This document shows positions 27,354-36,454 of a stretch of DNA of 64,000 nucleotides, piece after piece (positions within the stretch are counted from its first letter, which is position 1; every line of letters begins with the position of its first letter). The stretch comes from Bacteroidota bacterium (lineage in GTDB: Bacteria; Bacteroidota; Bacteroidia; Chitinophagales; LD1): positions 1 to 64,000 of the forward strand of contig CANJLD010000001.1 of NCBI GenBank assembly GCA_947475165.1, given 5' to 3'. The notes under the pieces are model-generated. The model saw only the letters and a program-made list of their open reading frames with translations, searched no databases and was not told the origin of the DNA. Made by a program: the position numbers and the translations under genes.

Positions 27354-27872
27354 ATGCTTATTACAAAACCCGAGCCTTCGGAATTTGCGTCTTACTATGG
27401 AACGTATATCAACAAAGCAGAAGGCAACGATTTACTTGCAGCTTTAAGAGAAAATGCCTTGTCATTTTCCAATTTCATTCTAAGCATTCCTGCTGAAAAA
27501 CTCGACTTCAGCTATGCGTATGGTAAATGGACCATTAAAGAAATTATCGTTCACCTGACCGATGCAGAAAGAATTTTTGCTTATCGCGCTTTGCGTTTTG
27601 CGCGTAAGGACAAAACACCGCTCTCTGGTTTTGAAGAGAACGATTATGTTCCCGAAAGCAATGCTGCGAACCAAAGTCGAGATCAATTGTTATCGGAGTT
27701 TCTTTCCGTTCGTGTAGCCAGCATTAATTTATTTGAAAGCTTTACGCGCGAAATGTGTTTGCGAACCGGTTCTGCAAATGGAAAAGAAATTTCTGTGCGT
27801 GCGCTTGGCTTTATTATGGTTGGGCATACTGTTCACCATCTTCAAACAATTCGCGAACGCTACCTGAATTAG
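27354..27872 (+). CDS. DinB-family protein
   Basis: A 172-residue DinB/YfiT-type four-helix bundle. Metal-ligand histidines are in KEIIVHLTDAERIF and the C-terminal GHTVHHLQTIRERYL helix. YAYGKWTIKEIIVHL is the family-typical W..KE..HL segment. I chose the ATG at 27354, since the TTG two codons upstream adds nothing. Its substrate is unknown. It shares little visible identity with the other DinB protein at 11.7 kb. Confidence 0.88.
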   Translation: MLITKPEPSEFASYYGTYINKAEGNDLLAALRENALSFSNFILSIPAEKLDFSYAYGKWTIKEIIVHLTDAERIFAYRALRFARKDKTPLSGFEENDYVPESNAANQSRDQLLSEFLSVRVASINLFESFTREMCLRTGSANGKEISVRALGFIMVGHTVHHLQTIRERYLN

Positions 27873-27926
27873 ATTTTTCTCCAAATGGTTTGTTTGTTTT
27901 AATTTGTAGCATATTTTCAGCGCGTA

Positions 27927-28457
27927 ATGTTCAAACACTTTCTCTTTGTTTTGCTTACTGTATTCGTACTGGCAGCCTGTGACGATGGTCCTCCTAAACG
28001 TGTTTTTCCGAAAGGGAGAGTTCCCATAATTGCTGAAAAAGAATTTCCGAAAGACAAAGAAACTCCGATTGAGATTCCTCCTCCACCTGCCCCTTATACC
28101 GGTCCAAAAAAGTTTTGTTTTGAAATGGAGTTAGGAAATTATCCGAACGACATGACGCGGATGCAATTTATTTTAGATGATAACGATAGTATTCGCGGTA
28201 GGCTCGACCATTCGTTTACAGACAGAACACCAATACACGGAACCATTGAAGGTGTAAAAGAGGGTAAATTTATTGAAGTCAATTACTGCTATATTGACAG
28301 TGGGCGAAAAAAATCAGAGCTACTCATTCTTAAACTGGAAGAAGATAAACTGTATAAAAAAACAGGTCCTGTGATTGAGGAGGATGGAATACTTGTTCTG
28401 GAAGAACCCCTAAAAGCAACACTTCAGTTATTCCTAATGAAGGTAGATTGCAAATAA
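27927..28457 (+). CDS. hypothetical lipoprotein
   Basis: A 176-residue protein with a lipoprotein signal (VFVLAAC, Cys18), followed by a Pro-rich linker (EIPPPPAPYTGP) and a compact beta-rich domain of about 120 residues with the segments RMQFILDDNDSIRGRLDH and HGTIEGVKEG. This looks like a small lipocalin-like or beta-sandwich fold. The family is unknown to me. It ends 5 bases from the convergent phosphoglucosamine mutase gene. Confidence 0.75.
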   Translation: MFKHFLFVLLTVFVLAACDDGPPKRVFPKGRVPIIAEKEFPKDKETPIEIPPPPAPYTGPKKFCFEMELGNYPNDMTRMQFILDDNDSIRGRLDHSFTDRTPIHGTIEGVKEGKFIEVNYCYIDSGRKKSELLILKLEEDKLYKKTGPVIEEDGILVLEEPLKATLQLFLMKVDCK

Positions 28458-28462
28458 AATTC

Positions 28463-29857
28463 TTACTCGCTTTTCTTTTTGCTGAAAGTTTGCAAATCGT
28501 TCATCAATTGATTCGCAATATTATCTGCTGTAGTTGTTGAGTTGCTTTCCGAGTAAATGCGAATGATAGGTTCTGTATTAGACCTGCGAAGATGCACCCA
28601 CTCGTTTTCAAAATCAATTTTCACACCGTCAATAGTATTAACAGGATATTTAGAATATTTCTTTTCTACCTCATTAAACAACTTATCAATGTTCACCGAT
28701 AAATCGAGGTCAATTTTTTTCTTCGCCATGTAATAGCTCGGATACTTTGCGCGTAACAAAGAGGCAGTTTTACCAAACTTTGCAAGGTGCGATAGAAATA
28801 ATGCAATGCCCACCATAGCATCGCGACCATAGTGCAACTCGGGGTAAATAATTCCACCGTTGCCTTCGCCACCAATTACTGCTTTCACTTCTTTCATCTT
28901 CTCCACCACATTTACTTCGCCAACTGCTGAAGCAAAATATTCACCACCAGCTTTTTTTGTTACATCGCTCAATGCGCGGGTTGATGAAAGATTGGAAACT
29001 GTGTTTCCTTTTTTCTTACCTAAAATATAATCTGCCACTGCAACCAGCGTATACTCTTCCCCAAACATATTTCCGTCTTCACATACTAAGGCTAACCGGT
29101 CAACATCAGGGTCAACCGAAATTCCTAAATCGGCATTTTGTTTCTTAACTGTAACAGAAAGTTCGTTCAGATTTTCAGGAAGCGGCTCCGGGTTATGCGG
29201 GAAGTTTCCATTTGGCTCGCAGTAGATTTCCGTTACTTGTTCTACGCCTAACGCCTTCAATAACTTTGGCAAAGCAATACCACCAGTAGAGTTTACACAA
29301 TCAATCACTACTTTAAAATTCCTTTTTGTAATGGCTTCTACATCTACCATCTTCAATTTCAGGATTTTTTCAATGTGCTTATCTATATATGAACTATCAG
29401 AAGAGTAAACACCAATTGAGTTTACGTCTTCAAACTCTATCGTTTTATCTTCTGCAATACGGAGAAGTTCTTCACCGGCTTTAGCAGAAATAAATTCTCC
29501 GTGGCTGTTCAACAACTTTAAAGCGTTCCATTGCTTCGGATTATGCGAAGCAGTGATAATAATTCCTCCTCCAGCTTTTTCTTCGTGCACCGCAATTTCA
29601 ACTGTAGGTGTTGTAGATAAACCAAGATCAACCACATCAATACCGATAGATAAAAGTGAGCCTACAACAATATTATTTACCATTTCCCCGCTCACGCGCG
29701 CATCTCTTCCAATTACAATTTTGCGGTTGCCTTCATTGTTTTTCACCCATTCGCCAAAGGCAAGAGTAAACTTCATGATATCAATCGGGGTGAGGTTAGC
29801 ACCGGGAAAACCTCCAATAGTTCCGCGTATTCCTGAAATAGATTTTATTAGTGACAA
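28463..29857 (-). CDS. glmM: phosphoglucosamine mutase / phosphohexomutase
   Basis: About 464 residues of the alpha-D-phosphohexomutase family. GlmM converts glucosamine-6-phosphate to glucosamine-1-phosphate for peptidoglycan and LPS. Visible are the SISGIRGTIGG start, the phosphoserine loop IIITASHNPKQWNA, the metal loop DPDVDRLALV, the sugar loop GGEGNGGIIYP and the phosphate site RRSNTEPIIRIY. A TTG at 29855-29857 is the best start. The conserved N-terminus begins there, and a perfect -7 element at 29883-29890 lies between it and the farther upstream candidate. Phosphomannomutase activity cannot be excluded. Confidence 0.9.
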   Translation of the reverse strand: MSLIKSISGIRGTIGGFPGANLTPIDIMKFTLAFGEWVKNNEGNRKIVIGRDARVSGEMVNNIVVGSLLSIGIDVVDLGLSTTPTVEIAVHEEKAGGGIIITASHNPKQWNALKLLNSHGEFISAKAGEELLRIAEDKTIEFEDVNSIGVYSSDSSYIDKHIEKILKLKMVDVEAITKRNFKVVIDCVNSTGGIALPKLLKALGVEQVTEIYCEPNGNFPHNPEPLPENLNELSVTVKKQNADLGISVDPDVDRLALVCEDGNMFGEEYTLVAVADYILGKKKGNTVSNLSSTRALSDVTKKAGGEYFASAVGEVNVVEKMKEVKAVIGGEGNGGIIYPELHYGRDAMVGIALFLSHLAKFGKTASLLRAKYPSYYMAKKKIDLDLSVNIDKLFNEVEKKYSKYPVNTIDGVKIDFENEWVHLRRSNTEPIIRIYSESNSTTTADNIANQLMNDLQTFSKKKSE

Positions 29858-29882
29858 AGCGTTCGTTTTTATTTTGGGAGCG

Positions 29883-29890
29883 CAAATGTA
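29883..29890 (-). promoter_or_regulatory. -7 promoter element TACATTTG for glmM
   Basis: Exact TAnnTTTG match on the minus strand, 26 bases before the TTG start. It rules against translation beginning at 29944 because that codon would be upstream of the transcript start. Confidence 0.6.
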
Positions 29891-29947
29891 TAAATTTCGA
29901 CTTTTTAGAAAAGGCGCACACAGAACACTTATACACAAAAACATAAA

Positions 29948-30682
29948 ATGTCAGCAAAAAACTGGTTCGAAGAATGGTTTAACTCACCTTACTACCATGT
30001 GTTGTATGCAAACCGCAGCGAAGCAGAGGCAGAAGATTTCATTACCAAAATTTCCGGATGTCTAAATGCCGCTACCGGTGCCAAAGCTTTAGATGTAGCT
30101 TGTGGCAAAGGCCGGCATTCAAAAACACTGGCGAAACTAGGTTTTGATGTAACCGGTATTGATTTATCTGAAAACAGTATTGCGGAAGCAAGGAAGTTTA
30201 ACTGCACAAACATGAGGTTTGATGTTTGGGATATGCGGAAGACTTATAAGCAGAATGAGTTCGACTTTGTTTTTAATCTGTTCAGCAGCTTTGGATATTT
30301 TGATGATGAGAGGGATGATTATGCCTGTATTAATGCTTTCTACGAAAACCTGAAATCCGGAGGAACGCTCATTTTAGATTATATCAATACAGAATATGCT
30401 GTAAAGAATATGAAGCCGCGCGAAATAATTCAGCGGGGAGAAATTCAGTTTCATATTCAGAAGAAACTGGAAAATGGTTTCATTAAAAAGAAGATTGAGT
30501 TTTTGGCTGACGGAGGAAATTATTCTTTTGAAGAACAATTGAAAGTTATCAATCAATTTAAGTTTACACAAATGTTAGAGGAGGCAGGTTTTGAATTGAA
30601 ATATACATTTGGAGATTATCAGTTGAATAAATTTGATTCGTCTGCTTCGCCACGCTTAATTTTTGTTGCACAGAAGAAATGA
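29948..30682 (+). CDS. class I SAM-dependent methyltransferase
   Basis: A 244-residue Rossmann methyltransferase. Motif I is ALDVACGKGRHSKTLAK, followed by the motif II acidic end VTGIDLSENSI and the post-I region WDMRKTY. The motif IV-like FDFVFNLFSSFGYF and the GGTLILDYIN strand are normal. The substrate is not evident. It overlaps the PAP2 gene by 4 bases (ATGA), so the two are translated from one mRNA. It is divergent from glmM with about 90 bases between the starts. Confidence 0.92.
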   Translation: MSAKNWFEEWFNSPYYHVLYANRSEAEAEDFITKISGCLNAATGAKALDVACGKGRHSKTLAKLGFDVTGIDLSENSIAEARKFNCTNMRFDVWDMRKTYKQNEFDFVFNLFSSFGYFDDERDDYACINAFYENLKSGGTLILDYINTEYAVKNMKPREIIQRGEIQFHIQKKLENGFIKKKIEFLADGGNYSFEEQLKVINQFKFTQMLEEAGFELKYTFGDYQLNKFDSSASPRLIFVAQKK

Positions 30683-31242
30683 TAGAAACACTCCGCCATA
30701 TTGACCATCAGGTTTTTTATTTTATAAATGAAATGATGGCTAATTCATTTTTAGATTGGCTTTGTGTTGGCTTAAGAGACAAACCGTTTCTTGTAGTTTT
30801 TTATGCTGCGCTTAGCTATAGCTTTTACAAATTTTACCCTAAACACTTTTTAAAAATAGTAATTGCAGGCGCGGTTACTTTTCTATTAACCGACCAACTA
30901 TCCGCGCATTTAATTAAACCCATCATGCATCGCATTCGCCCATGTAACAATCCCGAAATACATGCACGGCTGTTGCTTGAACATTGCGGCAGCGGCTTTA
31001 GCTTTGTTTCCGCTCATGCGGCTAATAGCTTTGGAATTGCAACTTTTGCTTCAATCATCATTATTAAATCAAGGGCCGTTTTAATTCTAGTCATCTGGGC
31101 TTCACTCGTTTCTTTTTCGCAGGTATATGTAGGTGTTCACTTTCCTGCCGATGTAGTTGGAGGGGCATTGCTTGGAGTAGCAGTTGGCGCAACAACCGGA
31201 ATTATTTTAAAAACTAAATTCGATTTCAATATTCAATCTTAA
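30679..31242 (+). CDS. PAP2-family membrane phosphatase
   Basis: A 187-residue integral membrane phosphatase with about five helices. All three PAP2 motifs are present: KPIMHRIRP (KxxxxxxRP), SFVSAHAANS (the variant of PSGH with the catalytic His) and SQVYVGVHFPADVVGG (second His and Asp). Likely substrates are undecaprenyl diphosphate, lipid A phosphates or phosphatidic acid. The sequence does not decide. Its last codons (NIQS, stop) are encoded by the heptad repeat at 31224-31251. Confidence 0.9.
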   Translation: MIETLRHIDHQVFYFINEMMANSFLDWLCVGLRDKPFLVVFYAALSYSFYKFYPKHFLKIVIAGAVTFLLTDQLSAHLIKPIMHRIRPCNNPEIHARLLLEHCGSGFSFVSAHAANSFGIATFASIIIIKSRAVLILVIWASLVSFSQVYVGVHFPADVVGGALLGVAVGATTGIILKTKFDFNIQS

Positions 31243-31251
31243 ATATTCAAT
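31224..31251. repeat. heptanucleotide repeat spanning a stop codon
   Basis: TTTCAAT, ATTCAAT, CTTAAAT and ATTCAAT run without gaps, ending 5 bases before the enoyl-CoA hydratase ATG. They encode the last residues and the stop codon of the PAP2 gene. The 14-mer at 31231-31244 is identical to 19007-19020. Confidence 0.85.
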
Positions 31252-31256
31252 CAAGT

Positions 31257-32030
31257 ATGGAATTCATAAAAGTAAATAAGCAACACGAAAAATTTATTGC
31301 TGTAATAGAGCTAAACCGCCCTAAAGAGCTAAACGCGCTGAACCGTGAACTGATGCTGGAGATACGCGATACTTTGCGTGAGCTTGATGAGGATGAGAAC
31401 GTACGTGTAATTATCTTAACCGGTGGGCAAAAAGTATTTGCTGCCGGTGCAGACATAAAACAGATGGCGAGTGCCACAGCAATTGATATGCTGAACATTG
31501 ACCAGTTCAGCACCTGGGACGGCATTAAGAAAACCAAGAAACCAATCATTGCTGCTGTTTCAGGTTTTGCTTTAGGTGGAGGCTGTGAGTTAGCCATGAC
31601 CTGTGATATGATTGTGGCAAGTGATACCGCTAAATTCGGGCAGCCGGAAATTAAGATTGGAACAATGCCCGGTGCCGGAGGAACACAACGTTTAACACGT
31701 GCAATGGGCAAAGTGCTGGCAATGGAATTAGTATTGACCGGTAAGTTTATTTCAGCCGAAGAAGCATTAGCAGGTGGATTGATAAACAAAATTGTGCCGG
31801 CTGAATTATTGCTTGATGAAACTTTAAAACTTGCGCGATTGATTGCCGCACAATCACCGGTGGCGGTAAAGCTGGCTAAAGAAGCAGTGAATAATGCGTT
31901 TAACTCAACGCTTGATGAAGGTTTGATTTTCGAACGGAAAAATTTCTACCTAACTTTTGCTTCGGCAGATCAGAAAGAAGGTATGGCTGCTTTTGTAGAG
32001 AAGAGAGTGCCGGTCTTTACAGGGAAGTAA
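31257..32030 (+). CDS. enoyl-CoA hydratase / crotonase-family protein
   Basis: A 257-residue crotonase. The oxyanion-hole segments are FAAGADIKQMA and SGFALGGGCELAMTCD. The two catalytic glutamates are expected at GGCELAM and in FGQPEIKIGTMPGAGGTQRL, and both are present. It most likely hydrates 2-enoyl-CoA in fatty-acid or amino-acid degradation. Thiolase and FadB-like genes are at 55.8-59.3 kb. Confidence 0.94.
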   Translation: MEFIKVNKQHEKFIAVIELNRPKELNALNRELMLEIRDTLRELDEDENVRVIILTGGQKVFAAGADIKQMASATAIDMLNIDQFSTWDGIKKTKKPIIAAVSGFALGGGCELAMTCDMIVASDTAKFGQPEIKIGTMPGAGGTQRLTRAMGKVLAMELVLTGKFISAEEALAGGLINKIVPAELLLDETLKLARLIAAQSPVAVKLAKEAVNNAFNSTLDEGLIFERKNFYLTFASADQKEGMAAFVEKRVPVFTGK

Positions 32031-32047
32031 CATCAAAAAAAATTGCC

Positions 32048-32917
32048 TTGAAGTATTTCCTCCTTATTGCTTTTCATCTTCTTGTTTATGCTTCTGCTTT
32101 TGCAAAACAGGATGCTTCTTTTAAAAATATTTCACTTCAAACACAGGTCAATAAAGAGGCAAGTTATCTCGTTATAAAGTTTGATGTTGTGTTGAAATAT
32201 TCTTTTAATCAAATGCTAAAGCAAGGCGATAGCTGCGACCAATACAAAATTGAAGTCCGTTTAAAACAAAATAAACTACTATCAGTTACCAAAGGATACA
32301 GCAACTATCAGGATGAAGAAGGATACCTTAAAACAAGTTATTCCATTCCGCTTTCTAATGATGTTCACTTGTTTGAAAATATAACGGTGATGATTCCGCT
32401 TGCCGCGATTGATTTACCTGAAGGCGCGCAAACCATAAAGCCGGGCTTTAAGTTAGTGGATAAACAAAATCGCGTAATAAATAATTCTGTTGCCGGAGAG
32501 AGCTACACCGTAAACTTTCCGCAAAAAATCAGATTGAAAATTGCTGTAAAAGAAATTGAGGTAGCGGAAACAGATTTCAGCAATGAGTTTTGGGATTACT
32601 TTTTTGTAGATACTAATGGTGCCCGACCGGAAGTTTGCTGGAGTGTTTTATTGGCCGGCAGAAAGATAAACGGTTCACCATTTACCGATAACAGTTTCTT
32701 CTATAAAGACTTGAACGGAAACGATGCAGTAGAATTTACCATTTCAAAAAATGATATTTTCTATATCAACGTTTACGATTTTGACAAACTTAGCTTTAGC
32801 GATGATGTAGGCAGTTTAAGAATGGATATGAACGAAACAAAATATACGAGCGGAGGCAACTTTGTTTCAAACTTTGGAAAGGTGCTAAAGATGAATTTTG
32901 CGGTGACTGTACTTTGA
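32048..32917 (+). CDS. hypothetical secreted protein
   Basis: A 289-residue protein of unknown family. A TTG codon at 32048 is the only plausible start. It gives a clean signal peptide (MKYFLLIAFHLLVYASAFAKQ). The mature part is beta-rich with two sections, about 22-150 and 155-289, and ends in LKMNFAVTVL. The second section has a C2-like flavour (FYINVYDFDKLSFSDDVGS), which could bind calcium or lipid. It ends 2 bases from the convergent cytochrome gene. Confidence 0.72.
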   Translation: MKYFLLIAFHLLVYASAFAKQDASFKNISLQTQVNKEASYLVIKFDVVLKYSFNQMLKQGDSCDQYKIEVRLKQNKLLSVTKGYSNYQDEEGYLKTSYSIPLSNDVHLFENITVMIPLAAIDLPEGAQTIKPGFKLVDKQNRVINNSVAGESYTVNFPQKIRLKIAVKEIEVAETDFSNEFWDYFFVDTNGARPEVCWSVLLAGRKINGSPFTDNSFFYKDLNGNDAVEFTISKNDIFYINVYDFDKLSFSDDVGSLRMDMNETKYTSGGNFVSNFGKVLKMNFAVTVL

Positions 32918-32919
32918 GT

Positions 32920-34023
32920 TTACTGCTTTCTTCCGCAGGCATCCCATTTCATCTCCGCAATCCACTTTTCAATTAAGGCAATACCTTCGGTATGTAATAA
33001 GCCTTTCCCTAACTCAGGCATACGAATGCCCGGGTCTTCGCTCTTCATGCGAAAGACCATAATCGATTCATCGGGGTTGCCGGGAACTATATCGTAGAAA
33101 TGGTTACCGGTTGCTTTGCCGGCTGCTACCGGTGTTTTGCAGTAGCCAAGGTTTTCGAAATTAGCATTGTCAACATTCAGGTAAAGACCGGAGGTGTAGG
33201 CAGGGCCATTGGGATTATGACAGTGGCCGCAGTTCATTTCTAAATATGCGCGAGCGCGTTCGTTTGTTGTGTAGTGAACAGAGTCGGCCCAGTCGGCAAG
33301 TTTTGGAGAGGAAGCAGGGACAGGAGCATTTTTCAGAAAGCCCATTTTAGTCCAGCGGGCTAATTGGTTTTCTTTCCCATCGGCATATTCAAAATCGCGG
33401 TTGAGGTTGCGCACCTTCGGGCCAATGGGAACTATGTTTGTTCCGTTGTTCCAGTGGCAGCCTTTGCATTGGTTCTTGTTCGGAATAATGTAATCTGCTT
33501 TACGCTTAGTGCCGTCATAGTGAATCCAGTTGACTTCTTTTATATCACCGGCATTTTCTAACTGCGCTTCGGTTTGCTCATCGTTCCAGATGTAGTCGAG
33601 AGCTTCCCATGCGTCTTTGCGGTGAACGAGTATTCGGGTTTCCATAATTCTGCGTTTGCCGTTCTTTACTCTGAAATCTTCGGGATAGTAGAAGTTCTTG
33701 ATTAAACATGCCCCTACCGGTAAATCGAGAGTCTTTGAAGTATCATATTCAGCAGATATTCCTTCGGGCATGTAGAGGAAGCGGGCTTTGTGTGCGTAGT
33801 CGGTAAAGAGAGGAGTAATTAAATCGTAAGGAAGAACGCGCGGGTTTGGTTTCAACTCATTCATTACTCCGCTAAAGAAATTATACTCTGAAAGTTTTTC
33901 GAATGGCTTAGCCGCAACATCTAAAGCAACAGCAGTTGATTGTTTGAGGTTGCAACTGATAACGTAAACCGAAAACAGAACAGGAAGCAGAAAGAATAAA
34001 GCAAAGCGAATAAGTGATTTCAT
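32920..34023 (-). CDS. diheme c-type cytochrome (SO2930-like), lipoprotein
   Basis: A 367-residue envelope protein with a lipoprotein-like signal (YVISC, Cys24). Two haem-binding CxxCH motifs are visible, CKGCH near residue 190 and CGHCHNPNGPA near residue 270. The segments LPYDLITPLFTDYAHKARF and NFYYPED match the conserved SO2930 family of putative diheme cytochromes. In many genomes this family sits beside a parallel beta-helix protein, and that is the case here (34130-35350). The electron partner is not known. Confidence 0.88.
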   Translation of the reverse strand: MKSLIRFALFFLLPVLFSVYVISCNLKQSTAVALDVAAKPFEKLSEYNFFSGVMNELKPNPRVLPYDLITPLFTDYAHKARFLYMPEGISAEYDTSKTLDLPVGACLIKNFYYPEDFRVKNGKRRIMETRILVHRKDAWEALDYIWNDEQTEAQLENAGDIKEVNWIHYDGTKRKADYIIPNKNQCKGCHWNNGTNIVPIGPKVRNLNRDFEYADGKENQLARWTKMGFLKNAPVPASSPKLADWADSVHYTTNERARAYLEMNCGHCHNPNGPAYTSGLYLNVDNANFENLGYCKTPVAAGKATGNHFYDIVPGNPDESIMVFRMKSEDPGIRMPELGKGLLHTEGIALIEKWIAEMKWDACGRKQ

Positions 34024-34070
34024 ACTACAGATTTACAGCGGCTAAGTTGATTGAAAACAATTGTAAATAA

Positions 34071-34101
34071 AAAAGGTTGCCGGAATTAACAGCAACCTTT
34101 T
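34071..34101 (-). terminator. intrinsic terminator after the beta-helix gene
   Basis: On the minus strand AAAAGGTTGC pairs with GCAACCTTTT (10-bp perfect stem, 11-base loop), followed by a T-run. It lies between the beta-helix gene and the cytochrome gene, so the two may be separate transcripts or partly coupled. Confidence 0.85.
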
Positions 34102-34129
34102 AAAGAAATTCAAAGCATGAGTTTTATCA

Positions 34130-35350
34130 TTACTGAATAAGTTTTACTTCGGTTAAGGCCGGAGTGGTGCAATCGAACTTGCTCATATCGTTGTTTCGGT
34201 TCTTGCCTTTGTTTACCAAATCCATATTGCTGAAGGTAACCTCACCGTTGTTGCGAATGCATATTTTCTGGTCTTCTTTTGTTGAGCCATCTGCATTTTT
34301 GTAGGCAGGGTTTACAAAGCCATCATAAACAATATCGGGAACCTTTGTGCCGAACATGGCTGCAAACATTTTTCCGAACACCACGGTTTGGTCGGTGCCG
34401 CCACTGCCGCGGGCAATTTTATTGTCGTGAACGAAGATGCCACCGCAGTAAGGGTCGTAGACAGTATCTTTGAATGGTTTGTTTAATGCGTAGTAGCTAA
34501 CTATGGCTGTGCTTACTGTATTGTTTCCGCCAATTTCGTTGTTGAAAAGTTCGCACTGGTTGGTTGCCATTACAATTACACCGGTACCGGCAGGAATTTC
34601 GCCAACGGTTGTTCCTTTTACTCCAAAGTTAGGAACGTTGTTGTTCACTATTTTGTTGTTGTAAACGCGGCAACGGCTTCCGTTTTTCTTTTGCAAATCG
34701 GGTAAGTCGAAAATTAAAATGCCACCGGTGTTGTTGGTGGAGATGTTATCGTATACATCGGCATCGGTGCAGTTTTCTATTTCAATGCCGGCTACGTTAT
34801 CGTGCACGTTGTTCTTTCTTACAATAATGTTTTTTGATTGACCAACATAAACGCCCGCATCGCTTGAACCGAATACATCGCATTCTTCAATCAACACGTT
34901 TGTGCAACCAACAGGGTAAGTAGCGTAAGAACCATTCTTGGTATCGTGCAGTGAAGTCCAGCCCATTTTCATTCTGCGGAAAGTAACACCGGTGGCGTCC
35001 TGCACTTTTATGCAATCGCCTTTGGCATCGAGAACAGTGAAGTCTTCCATTACCACACCATCGGCAGTAATGCGCAAACCTTCTGCTCCGTCTTTCTGCC
35101 CTTTGAAGGAGAGAATGGTTTTATCTCTTCCTTTTCCTTTGATGGTTACGTTTTTGATTCCGTCAAGAATGAGTGAGCGATTCAAAGTGAAAGTTCCTTC
35201 GGGTAATTCAATTACATCGCCTTCTTTAGCGTTGATGAATTTTTCCTGTAGTTGTTTCTCGAACTCGGCATCTACTTTGCCAGCCGGTTTGTTATTACAT
35301 GCAGAAAAGAAAAGTGCGGAAGCGAAAACAAGGAAGAGGAATTTTTTCAT
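34130..35350 (-). CDS. parallel beta-helix repeat lipoprotein (partner of SO2930-type cytochrome)
   Basis: A 406-residue protein with a lipobox (ALFFSAC, Cys18). From about residue 45 it is a right-handed parallel beta-helix with many short N-rich turns (NVHDNVAGIEIENCTDADVYDN, split by turns; LFNNEIGGNNT; VHDNKI). It opens with FINAKEGDVIELPEGTF, typical of this family. The usual neighbour is a diheme cytochrome, found here just downstream. The reaction, if any, is unknown. Carbohydrate or metal binding is conceivable. Confidence 0.85.
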   Translation of the reverse strand: MKKFLFLVFASALFFSACNNKPAGKVDAEFEKQLQEKFINAKEGDVIELPEGTFTLNRSLILDGIKNVTIKGKGRDKTILSFKGQKDGAEGLRITADGVVMEDFTVLDAKGDCIKVQDATGVTFRRMKMGWTSLHDTKNGSYATYPVGCTNVLIEECDVFGSSDAGVYVGQSKNIIVRKNNVHDNVAGIEIENCTDADVYDNISTNNTGGILIFDLPDLQKKNGSRCRVYNNKIVNNNVPNFGVKGTTVGEIPAGTGVIVMATNQCELFNNEIGGNNTVSTAIVSYYALNKPFKDTVYDPYCGGIFVHDNKIARGSGGTDQTVVFGKMFAAMFGTKVPDIVYDGFVNPAYKNADGSTKEDQKICIRNNGEVTFSNMDLVNKGKNRNNDMSKFDCTTPALTEVKLIQ

Positions 35351-35468
35351 GATGAGGTTTTGGTTTTAAATTTTGGCGCCTGCCTGCCGGTAAGCGGGCG
35401 CAAATATAATCAGCTATACCAAACGGGTTGAATAGATTTTGCTCTTGACAATAGTTGTTTCGCCAACT

Positions 35469-35486
35469 ATATTTTAGCTAAAATAT
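35469..35486. promoter_or_regulatory. 18-bp perfect palindrome upstream of rpoD
   Basis: ATATTTTAGCTAAAATAT reads the same on both strands. It lies 86 bases before the rpoD start in the otherwise unassigned gap 35351-35571. It could be an operator or part of the promoter. Confidence 0.45.
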
Positions 35487-35571
35487 TTCTTCAAATATTT
35501 TTTTGTAACAGGAAAAAAGATTTTTTTAGACGAAACAAAAACAACATTAGCGAAACAAATCTACCCCCCAC

Positions 35572-36444
35572 ATGCGACAGCTTAAAATCTCGAAGAGCAT
35601 CACGAACCGTGATAGCGCTTCACTGGAACGTTATTTACAGGAAATTAGTCGGGTTGACCTGATTACAGCGGAAGAAGAAGTTGTGTTAGCCCGAAAGATA
35701 AGGCAGGGCGATACCAATGCTCTTGAAAAGCTTACCAAGGCCAATCTGCGCTTTGTGGTTTCTGTTTCAAAACAGTACCAGAACCAGGGACTTACTCTTG
35801 CTGATTTAATTAATGAAGGAAATTTGGGTTTGCTAAAAGCCGCTGAACGTTTTGATGAAACGCGGGGCTTTAAATTTATTTCGTATGCCGTGTGGTGGAT
35901 TCGCCAAAGTATATTGCAGGCTATTGCAGAGAACTCGCGGATTATCCGTTTGCCGCTGAATAAGGTTGGCTCGCTGAATAAAATAAATAAAGCATTTGCG
36001 GACCTGGAACAGAAGTATGAGCGCGAACCTACACCGGATGAATTAGCGGGTTTGCTGAATATTGAAATTGATGAGGTGCGTTCAACGTTAGGTGTGGCGG
36101 GCAGACATGTTTCGATGGATGCACCTTTTGTGAATGGTGAAGAAAATTCGTTGCTGGATGTGTTGGAAAATACGAATTCGGAACAGGCGGACAGGCATGT
36201 GGGTTACAGCGAATCGCTTTGTTTGGAGGTGCAGCGGACGCTTTCTGTGCTTTCTGCCAAGCAGTCGGAGGTAATAAAACTTTATTTTGGCATCGGTGTA
36301 GAGCAGCCTTTGAGTTTGGAGGATATTGGCAACCGGTATGATTTAACGCGCGAACGGGTAAGACAGATAAAGGATAAGGCTTTACAGCGCTTGAAGAGTG
36401 CTGATAAGTGTAAGTTGCTGAAGAGTTATTTGGGAAACCCCTAA
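35572..36444 (+). CDS. rpoD: primary RNA polymerase sigma factor (RpoD/SigA, short Bacteroidota form)
   Basis: A 290-residue sigma-70 factor without the long N-terminal region. It shows region 1.2 ([20 protein letters not shown]), regions 2.1-2.4 ([35 protein letters not shown]), region 3 ([16 protein letters not shown]) and region 4 ([33 protein letters not shown]). This is the form that reads the TAnnTTTG promoters of this phylum. The last codons and stop (GNP, stop) are encoded by a CCCCTAAATCCCC repeat, so the native C-terminus has been extended or replaced by a few residues. Confidence 0.96.
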   Translation: MRQLKISKSITNRDSASLERYLQEISRVDLITAEEEVVLARKIRQGDTNALEKLTKANLRFVVSVSKQYQNQGLTLADLINEGNLGLLKAAERFDETRGFKFISYAVWWIRQSILQAIAENSRIIRLPLNKVGSLNKINKAFADLEQKYEREPTPDELAGLLNIEIDEVRSTLGVAGRHVSMDAPFVNGEENSLLDVLENTNSEQADRHVGYSESLCLEVQRTLSVLSAKQSEVIKLYFGIGVEQPLSLEDIGNRYDLTRERVRQIKDKALQRLKSADKCKLLKSYLGNP

Positions 36445-36454
36445 ATCCCCTTTA
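36437..36454. repeat. CCCCTAAATCCCC repeat, partial copy overlapping the rpoD stop
   Basis: ACCCCTAAATCCCC is present but the second arm (AGGGGACTT) is missing. The rpoD stop codon TAA lies inside it. Confidence 0.75.
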
